Assembly (NCBI GenBank): GCA_026987155.1 | Contig: JALSNG010000017.1 | Location: 1-5,112, forward strand | Source: Thermococcus sp. | GTDB lineage: Archaea; Methanobacteriota_B; Thermococci; Thermococcales; Thermococcaceae | Length of the DNA stretch: 5,112 bases | Direction of reading: 5' to 3' | Shown here: piece after piece, positions 1 to 5,112 of the stretch | Layout: each line of letters starts with the position of its first letter | Numbering within the stretch: the first letter of the stretch is position 1 | Position numbers and translations under genes: made by a program | The notes under the pieces: generated by a model | Told to the model about the DNA's origin: nothing | Databases searched by the model: none | The model's input: only the letters and a program-made list of their open reading frames with translations

Positions 1-233
1 CTCTCCCTTTCGAAACCTTTCCTGCTAAGGGGGTTGAGGAGAAAGTAAACCGGGAAGTCTGCCCTGAAAGGATTACCAACGTAGATTTCTCCCTCGACCT
101 GAAAGGGTAATTCCTCCGCCAGGGCGCTTCCTTTCCTGTCAGCCCACGATTGGAGGTAAAGACGTGCGAGCCATTTGCCCCTGCCTGAAACCATCACCGT
201 TCCGGATTGAAGCCCGAGTATTTCCTTCAGCAT
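1..233 (-). CDS. Hypothetical protein, N-terminal 77 codons only (runs off left edge)
   Basis: An open frame starts with ATG (complement of 231-233) and continues without a stop for 77 codons to the left edge, so only the N-terminus is visible. The protein begins MLKEILGLQSGTVMVSGRGK. It is soluble-looking, with no signal peptide or membrane segment in the visible part. Codon choice resembles the neighbouring operon, which supports a real gene. I do not recognise the family. The segment around residues 11-25 (hydrophobic strand, then GRGK, then a hydrophobic helix) loosely resembles a degenerate P-loop as in RadB/KaiC-like ATPases, but the canonical GxGK(T/S) is not met, so this is only a suggestion. 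An AGGGG-like stretch lies just upstream of the start as a weak ribosome binding site. The gene is divergent from the transporter operon and need not be functionally related to it. Confidence 0.68.
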   Translation of the reverse strand, partial: MLKEILGLQSGTVMVSGRGKWLARLYLQSWADRKGSALAEELPFQVEGEIYVGNPFRADFPVYFLLNPLSRKGFERE

Positions 234-253
234 GCGTCCCCTTTAAATTCATC

Positions 254-270
254 GCCTAAAATCTTTTTGG
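254..270 (-). promoter_or_regulatory. Possible core promoter or operator of the minus-strand gene
   Basis: On the minus strand this AT-rich stretch reads CCAAAAAGATTTTAGG. It lies about 25 bp upstream of the 231-233 start codon, roughly the TATA-to-start distance expected for a leaderless or nearly leaderless archaeal transcript. It is also an imperfect palindrome (CC.AAAA..TTTT.GG, centred near 262.5), so it could equally be a regulator site. The match to a Thermococcales TATA box is poor, and the call rests mainly on position. Confidence 0.25.
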
Positions 271-290
271 GTTTCTCTGAACGAACACCG

Positions 291-303
291 CAAAGTATTT
301 ATC
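291..303 (+). promoter_or_regulatory. Likely BRE/TATA promoter of the transporter operon
   Basis: CAAAG followed by TATTTATC resembles the archaeal purine/A-rich BRE plus TATA arrangement. From the TATA centre near 299, transcription would be expected to start about 25 bp downstream, near 320-326. That would leave a leader of about 30 nt containing the ribosome binding site of the lipoprotein gene. It is the best TATA-like element in the divergent spacer on this strand. It is assigned by pattern and spacing only. Confidence 0.45.
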
Positions 304-337
304 AGGTCGTGTTTTACGGAACTTTACAAAATTAGAT

Positions 338-343
338 GAGGTG
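338..343 (+). promoter_or_regulatory. Ribosome binding site of the lipoprotein gene
   Basis: GAGGTG matches the anti-Shine-Dalgarno consensus (GGAGGTGATC) and leaves 9 nt before the ATG at 353. It supports that start, which also begins exactly at a well-formed signal peptide. Confidence 0.6.
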
Positions 344-352
344 TGTTAGGCT

Positions 353-1678
353 ATGCGAAAACTGTTCGGTTTGTTGTTGGTGGGCCTGATGGCCCTTAGC
401 GTCGTGGCCAGCGGTTGTATAAGTGGTGGAACAAGCAGTTCAAGCCAGAGCGGCACCGCCACGTCCACGTACGCCCCGAGCAAGATAAACATTCTCTACA
501 CCTACACCGGCTCCTTCAGCGACCCGGCAAAGGGCAAGCAGGCCGCGCAGGCCCAGCTCCAGCAGGGCGCGTGGGTCATCTACCAGGTTGCAGGAGGAAC
601 CGGTCTCGGTGTCTTTGAAGCGGTGAGTGACTACCTCAAGGCCAACAACAAGAAGATGGGCCCGCCTTTCGCAATAGGCGTTGACTCGGCCCAGGACTGG
701 ATTAAGCCCGGCGTTATAATAGCCAGCATGATGAAGCGCGTTGACGTTGGTGTTTACAACGCCGTCAAGCAGGCAGAGGAAAACCAGTTCAGGGGCGGTG
801 TCGTCGAGCTTGGCCTCAAAGAAGGTGGAGTAAAGCTATCAACGATAGCGGACGTTAAGGCAATGTTCGACTCCCTTCCGGCAGATGTGAAACAGAAGAA
901 GCTTCAGGAACTCGGATTCCAGAACGAACAGCAGCTCCTTGAGTATCTCAACAAGACCCGCCAGCAGGTGCCAAGCTGGATATGGCAGGCCGTTGACCAG
1001 CTTCAGCAGGAGATAATCAGCGGGAAGATATTGGTTCCGAAGGCCACCCAGAAGAGCCAGATAGAGGAACTCAGGAAGGCCACCAGCTGGCAACAGATGG
1101 AACAGCTCGGTAAGGAGTGGGCCGCCAATGAGCCCAAACCTGAAACCTACTTCAACAAGACCCTAAACGAGAGGCAGAACACCAAGAAGATAGCCATTGT
1201 TTTTGACGTCGGAGGTAGGGGTGACCTGAGCTTTAACGACATGGCTTACATGGGTGCCGAGAGGGCCGTGAAGGACTTCGGTTTAACCCTCACCCAGCTC
1301 CAGAGCAACAGTCCCAACGACTACTACACGAACCTCCAGAGCCTCGCCAAGACCGGTGAGTACGACATAATCATCGCGGTAGGTTTCATGATGACCGATG
1401 CCGTAAAGAAAGTTGCACAGGAGTATCCAAAACAGAGGTTCGTTCTCATCGATGGCTACGACCCCAACATGCCCCACAACGTCCAGATGGTCCTCTTCAA
1501 GGAGAACGAGGGTTCAGCCCTGGCAGGTGCCCTTGCGGCCCTTATAGCCCTCAATGACCACAAGGACACCATTGGAATAGTCCTGGGCATGGAGATTCCG
1601 GTTCTCTACAAGTTCGAGGGTGGCTACCGCTTCGGTGCCTACTGGGCCCTCGACTACTACAAGAACCACAAGCAGTAA
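353..1678 (+). CDS. BMP/PnrA-family substrate-binding lipoprotein with circularly permuted domain order
   Basis: This 441-residue lipoprotein should be the extracytoplasmic binding component of the ABC importer encoded downstream. Residues 1-21 form a signal peptide (MRK, then a hydrophobic core), followed by lipobox ASGC with Cys22 as the probable lipid-anchored residue. A Ser/Thr/Gly-rich tether spans about 23-43. The BMP domain then appears in swapped order. Residues 45-230 carry motifs that are C-terminal in the family: YTGSFSDPAKGK (51-62), AGGTGLG (80-86), GVDSAQ (109-114), SMMKRVD (125-131), GLKEGGV (154-160) and IISGKILVP (221-229). A Gln-rich helical stretch and linker run to about 277. 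Residues 278-441 carry the normally N-terminal motifs: VFDVGGRGDLSFND (283-296), IIIAVGF (339-345), LIDGYD (365-370), ENEGSALAGALAAL (384-397) and LGMEIPVLYKFEGGYRFG (411-428), ending at the stop codon. Each motif occurs once, so this is a permutation and not a duplication. Relatives bind purine nucleosides (PnrA, NupN) or riboflavin; the ligand here is unknown. Family and lipoprotein calls are very secure; functionality of the permuted fold is inferred. Confidence 0.93.
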   Translation: MRKLFGLLLVGLMALSVVASGCISGGTSSSSQSGTATSTYAPSKINILYTYTGSFSDPAKGKQAAQAQLQQGAWVIYQVAGGTGLGVFEAVSDYLKANNKKMGPPFAIGVDSAQDWIKPGVIIASMMKRVDVGVYNAVKQAEENQFRGGVVELGLKEGGVKLSTIADVKAMFDSLPADVKQKKLQELGFQNEQQLLEYLNKTRQQVPSWIWQAVDQLQQEIISGKILVPKATQKSQIEELRKATSWQQMEQLGKEWAANEPKPETYFNKTLNERQNTKKIAIVFDVGGRGDLSFNDMAYMGAERAVKDFGLTLTQLQSNSPNDYYTNLQSLAKTGEYDIIIAVGFMMTDAVKKVAQEYPKQRFVLIDGYDPNMPHNVQMVLFKENEGSALAGALAALIALNDHKDTIGIVLGMEIPVLYKFEGGYRFGAYWALDYYKNHKQ

Positions 1679-1679
1679 A

Positions 1680-1707
1680 TTCCTTTTCTCTTTCCGTTTT
1701 TCGTTTT
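1680..1707 (+). terminator. T-rich spacer, possible partial terminator
   Basis: The 41-bp gap after the lipoprotein stop codon is strongly pyrimidine-rich on the coding strand, with several T runs (TTTT, TTT, TTTTT, TTTT) and no evident hairpin. Archaeal RNA polymerase can terminate at oligo-T tracts without a stem-loop. Partial termination here would give more lipoprotein transcript than transporter transcript, a common need for binding proteins. The tracts are short and interrupted, so this is tentative. Confidence 0.35.
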
Positions 1708-1714
1708 GGAGGTG
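1708..1714 (+). promoter_or_regulatory. Ribosome binding site of the ATPase gene
   Basis: GGAGGTG is a near-perfect archaeal Shine-Dalgarno, five bases before the ATG at 1720, and fixes that start codon. Confidence 0.75.
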
Positions 1715-1719
1715 GTAGA

Positions 1720-3255
1720 ATGGAAGAGAGGACTCCAGTGCTTGAGATGAGAGACATCGTCAAGGTTTATCCCGATGGTACGAAGGCCCTCAAGGGGGTT
1801 ACAATCAAGGTCTACGAGGGCGAAATACTCGGTCTTCTGGGCGAGAACGGTGCAGGAAAGACCACTCTTATGAAGGTTCTCTTCGGGATGTTAAAGCCAA
1901 CGAGGGGCAAAATCTTTCTCCGCGGTAAGGAAGTCCGCTTTAAAAGCCCCGCCGATGCCATAGCGAACGGAATAGGGATGGTTCACCAGCACTTCACCCT
2001 GGTTGAGGTCTTCAACGCCCTCGAGAACATAATCCTTGGAATGGAAGGTCATGGGATTTTTTCGAAGATAGACGTTGAGAACGCGAGAAAAAAGCTTCAG
2101 AAGCTCATGGACGAGCTGAACTTCCAGGTTCCGCTTGACGTCCCCGTTGAAAACCTTCCCGTCGGGGTTCAGCAGAGGATAGAAATCCTCAAGATGCTCT
2201 ACCGCGATGTTGACATACTCATCCTTGACGAGCCCACAGCGGTCCTCACACCAATAGAGGTCAAGGAGCTCTTCGCGGTTCTTAGAAAGCTCAAGGAGCG
2301 GGGAAAGACGATAATTTTCATCAGCCACAAGCTCAATGAGGTAATGGAGATAACCGACCGCGTTACAGTCATAAGGAAGGGTGAAGTTGTTGGGACTGTC
2401 AAGACGAGCGAAGCAACTCCCCAGCTTCTCGCGAGGATGATGGTCGGAAGAGACGTCGTCCTTAGGATTGAGAAGCCCCCAAAGGAGCCTGGAGAGGTCA
2501 TCTTCCGCGTTGAAGACCTTTGGGTCAAGGGAGACAGGGGCGAGGAAGCGGTTAGGGGTCTGACCTTTGAGGTCCGTGCCGGGGAGATATTCGGCATAGC
2601 TGGTGTCGAGGGCAACGGCCAGAGCGAGCTTATCGAAGCGATAACAGGCCTGAGAAAAATCGAAAAGGGCAGGGTTTACCTCAAGGGCGTTGATATAACG
2701 GGCAAGAAACCGAGGGAGCTCTACGACTTGGGGATTGCCCACATTCCAGAGGACAGGACTCACATGGGTCTAATCCTTGAGATGAGCGTGATGGAAAACT
2801 CAATCCTCGGAATGCACTGGAGAAAGGAGTTCTCCAGGGGATTTCTCCTCGACTGGGGCAGAGTTGAAGCTCACGCCAGAGAACTCGTTGAGGAGTTTGA
2901 AATCAGCGCGCCGGGAACCAAGGCTCCCGTCAAAAGCCTCAGCGGTGGAAATCAGCAAAAGCTAATAGTTGCCAGAGAAGTCAGTAAAAGACCGGAGTTC
3001 ATCATAGCGGCCCAGCCGACGAGGGGTGTTGACGTCGCTTCGACCGAATACATCAGGAACTACCTTGTAAAGCTCAGGAACGAGAACAAGGCAGTTCTAC
3101 TCGTCTCAGCTGATCTGGATGAAGTTCTTCAGCTCAGCGACAGGATGGCGATAATGTACGAGGGTCAGTTCATGGGAATAGTCAATCCCGAGGAAGTTAC
3201 TGAGGAGCAGATAGGACTCATGATGGGGGGTGTTAAGGGTGAGCCTCAAAAATGA
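1720..3255 (+). CDS. Nucleoside-type ABC importer ATP-binding protein with two fused NBDs (NupO/YufO-like)
   Basis: This 511-residue cytoplasmic protein has two ABC ATPase domains in tandem and supplies energy to the two downstream permeases. In NBD1 (about 5-250), Walker A is GENGAGKTT (41-49), the Q-loop is MVHQHF with Gln90, the signature is LPVGVQQR (146-153), Walker B is ILILDEP (166-172) with Glu171 as the probable catalytic base, and the H-loop His is 203. In NBD2 (about 258-505), Walker A is degenerate, GVEGNGQSE (295-303), lacking the Lys. A family-typical IPEDR motif is at 342-346, a strong LSGGNQQK signature is at 407-414, and the Walker B region reads AAQPTRGVD (430-438) without a DE pair. 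The H-loop equivalent is SADLDE (463-468). This asymmetry is standard for RbsA/MglA/YufO-type proteins: one composite ATP site is active and one is degenerate. The length of about 510 residues is normal. The reading frame overlaps the first permease by 17 nt. The substrate is assigned only by operon and family; a sugar transporter is less likely given the BMP-type partner. Confidence 0.95.
   Translation: MEERTPVLEMRDIVKVYPDGTKALKGVTIKVYEGEILGLLGENGAGKTTLMKVLFGMLKPTRGKIFLRGKEVRFKSPADAIANGIGMVHQHFTLVEVFNALENIILGMEGHGIFSKIDVENARKKLQKLMDELNFQVPLDVPVENLPVGVQQRIEILKMLYRDVDILILDEPTAVLTPIEVKELFAVLRKLKERGKTIIFISHKLNEVMEITDRVTVIRKGEVVGTVKTSEATPQLLARMMVGRDVVLRIEKPPKEPGEVIFRVEDLWVKGDRGEEAVRGLTFEVRAGEIFGIAGVEGNGQSELIEAITGLRKIEKGRVYLKGVDITGKKPRELYDLGIAHIPEDRTHMGLILEMSVMENSILGMHWRKEFSRGFLLDWGRVEAHARELVEEFEISAPGTKAPVKSLSGGNQQKLIVAREVSKRPEFIIAAQPTRGVDVASTEYIRNYLVKLRNENKAVLLVSADLDEVLQLSDRMAIMYEGQFMGIVNPEEVTEEQIGLMMGGVKGEPQK
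3226..3232 (+). promoter_or_regulatory. Ribosome binding site deciding the first permease start
   Basis: GGGGGTG, inside the end of the ATPase gene, is a one-mismatch fit to GGAGGTG. It lies 6 nt before a GTG at 3239. The alternative in-frame GTG at 3230 falls within this element and has no good Shine-Dalgarno at proper distance, so 3239 is preferred. Confidence 0.5.
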
Positions 3256-4282
3256 ACTCAGGAGCTACCTCAAACCTCTGGGTGAAAGTGTGCTTGCAAT
3301 CCTCATCGGGGCCTTTATAGGTGCCGTGGTTCTCTGGCTGAGCGGATACGATGCTATAGCTGCATACAAGGCTCTTATCCAGGGTTCGTTTGGATCGCTT
3401 GGAAACTTCGCCGAGACGCTGAGTAAATCAACGCCTCTTATCCTCACGGCAATAACCTTTGCAATAGGGGCGAGAACCGGCCTTTTCAACATAGGGGCTG
3501 AGGGCGCTGTTTATTTCGGGGCAATAGCAGCCGTTGCAGTGACACAAAATCTCAGGAATCCTGTATCTGGAATTCTCGCCGGCCTTCTGGTGGGTGCCCT
3601 GTGGATGCTACCAGCCGCTGTTTTAAAGGTGTACCGGGGGGTTCACGAGGTTATCTCCACCATAATGTTTAACTGGATTGCTTTCTACCTTGCAAGCTGG
3701 CTGGCCTTGGAAGTCTATGAGAACCCCATGAACCCCAACAGTACCCTTCCAATCCCACCGGGCGCGAGGTTGCCCCTTCTCGTCAAAAACTCAACGCTTT
3801 CTCTGGGCTTTGTCATAGCCCTGTTCACTGCCGTTGTGGTGTACATCCTGATGTGGCACACAAAACTTGGCTACGAACTCAGAACGAGCGGATTGAACAG
3901 TAAGGCCGCTGAGTACGGGGGGATAAACCCGAAGGTTGCGATGCTCTGGTCCTTTGTGATTGGCGGCATGACGGCAGGACTGGCCGGGGCCCTGCAGGTC
4001 ATGGGAGTTCCTCCAAGCTATTCAATCAGCCAGGGATTGGCCAACGTCTACGGTTACGGTTTTGACGGAATCGGAGTTTCCCTCGTCGGCAGGAACCATC
4101 CACTTGGCGTTATCTTTGCAGGAATTCTCTTCGGCGCTCTAAACGCCGGGGCAACACAGATGCAACAGACTGGAGTGCCATTGGAGATGGTTAAGGTCAT
4201 TGAGGGAATCATCATTGTCGCAGTTGCCGTTCCCGGACTGCTTGACATGTTCCTGAAACTTTTCAGGAGGGATAGGGCGTGA
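3239..4282 (+). CDS. ABC importer permease, NupP/YufP-like (BPD_transp_2 family)
   Basis: This polytopic membrane protein (347 residues from the GTG at 3239; 350 if the in-frame GTG at 3230 is used) is the larger of the two permeases of the importer. After a short basic N-terminus (SLKNELRSYLK), hydrophobic segments lie near residues 18-36, 66-80, 93-102, 110-129, 138-157, 189-206, 234-256, 288-304 and 319-337. Family hallmarks are TGLFNIGAEGAVYFGA (80-95), GVHEVISTIMFNW (134-146), the cytoplasmic coupling-type loop LGYELRTSGLNSKAAEYGG (210-228), and GFDGIGVSLVGRNHPLG (274-290). These match the YufP/NupP side of the nucleoside importers rather than the ribose type. The gene overlaps the ATPase by 17 nt. 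Its TGA stop overlaps the GTG of the next permease by 4 nt, indicating translational coupling and stoichiometric production. Length is normal for the family and the gene appears intact. The substrate is inferred from family and partners only. Confidence 0.93.
   Translation: MSLKNELRSYLKPLGESVLAILIGAFIGAVVLWLSGYDAIAAYKALIQGSFGSLGNFAETLSKSTPLILTAITFAIGARTGLFNIGAEGAVYFGAIAAVAVTQNLRNPVSGILAGLLVGALWMLPAAVLKVYRGVHEVISTIMFNWIAFYLASWLALEVYENPMNPNSTLPIPPGARLPLLVKNSTLSLGFVIALFTAVVVYILMWHTKLGYELRTSGLNSKAAEYGGINPKVAMLWSFVIGGMTAGLAGALQVMGVPPSYSISQGLANVYGYGFDGIGVSLVGRNHPLGVIFAGILFGALNAGATQMQQTGVPLEMVKVIEGIIIVAVAVPGLLDMFLKLFRRDRA
4265..4270 (+). promoter_or_regulatory. Ribosome binding site of the second permease
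   Basis: AGGAGG lies in the last codons of the first permease, 8 nt before the GTG at 4279. It supports this GTG over the later in-frame ATG at codon 17. Confidence 0.7.
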
Positions 4283-5112
4283 ACGGGGCTATTCTTACAA
4301 GTCTGATTCTGGGTTCGCTCGCGGCGATGGTTCCAATAGCCCTCACGAGCATCGGTGCGGTAATAAGCGAGAGAGCTGGCGTGGTCAACATCGGCTACGA
4401 GGGAATACTTATGCTCTCTGCATTCTTCGGGGCAATCTTTGCAGAGCTGGCCAACAACGGCTGGATTGGACTTCTTGGGGGTGCCCTAACGGGAATAGTC
4501 ATAGGCGTTATTCACGGCGTCATAACGGTCTACCTCAAAGGCGACCACGTCATCCCGGGAATAGGAATAAACCTCATCGGCTACGGCGGGGTTGCGTTTG
4601 GCATACTGGCCTACTGGGGAACCGCCGGCCAGCACCAGGTTCCAAGCAGTGCCCAGATAAAACCCCTCTGGATGAACGCGTTCGGAAACTCTCTCAGCCC
4701 AATGGTGCCGATAACGATAGCGATAGCCTTCATAGCATGGTGGGTGCTCTTCAGGACGCCCTTTGGGTTAAGAATCCGTGCCGTTGGTGAGAACCCTGAA
4801 GCTGCAGATGCCCTTGGAATAAACGTCGAACTCTATCGCTTCACCGCTGTTTTGATAGCGAGCGCCCTGGCTGGAGTTGCAGGGGCGTACCTCAGCGTGG
4901 ACTGGCTCGGAACTGTTACAAAGACAATAGCCGCAGGTAGAGGTTTCATAGCGTTGGCCAATATGGTCTTCAGTGGTTGGAATCCGATTATCGCCCTCGG
5001 CGGAGCGTTCCTCTTCGGGTTCTTCGATAACCTTGCCATTTACATCCAGAACAACCCCTGGCTGGCCGGAACGATACCCTGGCAGTTCATAGCGACACTG
5101 CCGTACGTCGTG
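4279..5112 (+). CDS. ABC importer permease, NupQ/YufQ-like, 3' end outside window
   Basis: An uninterrupted frame starts at GTG 4279, which overlaps the preceding TGA in the arrangement GTGA, and runs 278 codons to the right edge without a stop. Family members are roughly 300-320 residues, so probably only a few dozen residues are missing. It is the second, smaller permease forming a heterodimer with the upstream one. Visible hallmarks are ERAGVVNIGYEGILMLSAFFGA (30-52), HVIPGIGINLIGYGG (90-104), the coupling loop FGLRIRAVGENPEAADALGI (162-181), SALAGVAGAYLSV (195-207) and AAGRGFIALANMVFSGWNP (218-236). These are characteristic of YufQ/NupQ. Hydrophobic segments fall near 6-28, 43-56, 63-85, 94-112, 143-158, 187-205 and 236-256. 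The gene starts with a good AGGAGG site and has codon use like its neighbours. What follows in the operon cannot be seen. Confidence 0.93.
   Translation, partial: MNGAILTSLILGSLAAMVPIALTSIGAVISERAGVVNIGYEGILMLSAFFGAIFAELANNGWIGLLGGALTGIVIGVIHGVITVYLKGDHVIPGIGINLIGYGGVAFGILAYWGTAGQHQVPSSAQIKPLWMNAFGNSLSPMVPITIAIAFIAWWVLFRTPFGLRIRAVGENPEAADALGINVELYRFTAVLIASALAGVAGAYLSVDWLGTVTKTIAAGRGFIALANMVFSGWNPIIALGGAFLFGFFDNLAIYIQNNPWLAGTIPWQFIATLPYVV

Noticed and set aside
415..618. Short plus-strand frame overlapping the lipoprotein gene
   Set aside because: Out-of-frame shadow of the signal peptide and first BMP motifs, with low-complexity His/Arg-rich translation and no start signal.
353..1678. Interpretation as two fused or duplicated BMP domains, or a frameshifted pseudogene
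   Set aside because: Each BMP motif is present only once and the frame is continuous from signal peptide to stop, so neither duplication nor decay explains the order.
2155..2178. Non-canonical signature LPVGVQQR in the first ATPase domain
   Set aside because: NupO/YufO-type proteins commonly have SVGMQQR-like signatures here, so the deviation is small and family-like.
2602..2626. Missing Lys in the second Walker A of the ATPase (GVEGNGQSE) and lack of DE in the second Walker B region
   Set aside because: This degenerate second site is normal for the RbsA/MglA/YufO group of fused ATPases and does not indicate a broken gene.
1891..2763. Long minus-strand open frame of 290 codons opposite the ATPase gene
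   Set aside because: It lies wholly antisense to a well-supported ABC ATPase, has no ribosome binding site or recognisable domain, and its composition is what the GC-biased third positions of the sense gene produce.
1..5112. CRISPR arrays, tRNA/rRNA genes, insertion sequences or inverted terminal repeats
   Set aside because: No repeat-spacer pattern, cloverleaf-like sequence, transposase motif or flanking repeats were seen; nearly all the window is coding.

Overview
The window looks archaeal, most likely Thermococcales (Thermococcus or a close relative). The evidence is strong GGAGGTG-type ribosome binding sites, heavy use of ATA, AGG and AGA codons, an archaeal-style lipoprotein signal ending in ASGC, short AT-rich promoter elements, and tightly overlapping genes. 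This placement is inferred from style only; no phylogenetic marker is present.

Layout: positions 1-233 hold the start of a minus-strand gene of unknown function that runs off the left edge. A 119-bp divergent spacer (234-352) carries the promoter of the main operon and probably that of the minus-strand gene. From 353 to the right edge lies one plus-strand ABC importer operon of the BMP/PnrA-NupOPQ class (nucleoside and related uptake). Its genes are a lipoprotein substrate-binding protein (353-1678), a double-domain ATPase (1720-3255), a first permease (3239-4282) and a second permease (4279 to beyond 5112, cut by the window end; it has a GTG start and no stop in the window). The last three genes overlap one another and are probably translationally coupled. 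The binding-protein gene is separated from them by a 41-bp T-rich spacer.

Working model: the lipid-anchored binding protein captures a small substrate outside the membrane and delivers it to the heterodimeric permease pair, and the tandem-domain ATPase powers import. Characterised relatives carry purine nucleosides (PnrA, NupNOPQ) or riboflavin (Rfu). The substrate here cannot be read from the sequence.

The outstanding observation is in the binding protein. Its BMP domain appears circularly permuted: the motifs that normally form the C-terminal half (YTGSF.DPAKG, AGGTGLG, GVDS.Q, SM.KR.D) come first, directly after the signal peptide. The motifs that normally begin the domain (VFDVGG..D.SFN through the GYRFG helix) come last and end at the stop codon. 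All family motifs are present once, in frame, with a helical linker joining the original C- and N-termini. This is either a true circular permutation of a type I periplasmic-binding fold or a rearrangement/assembly artefact.
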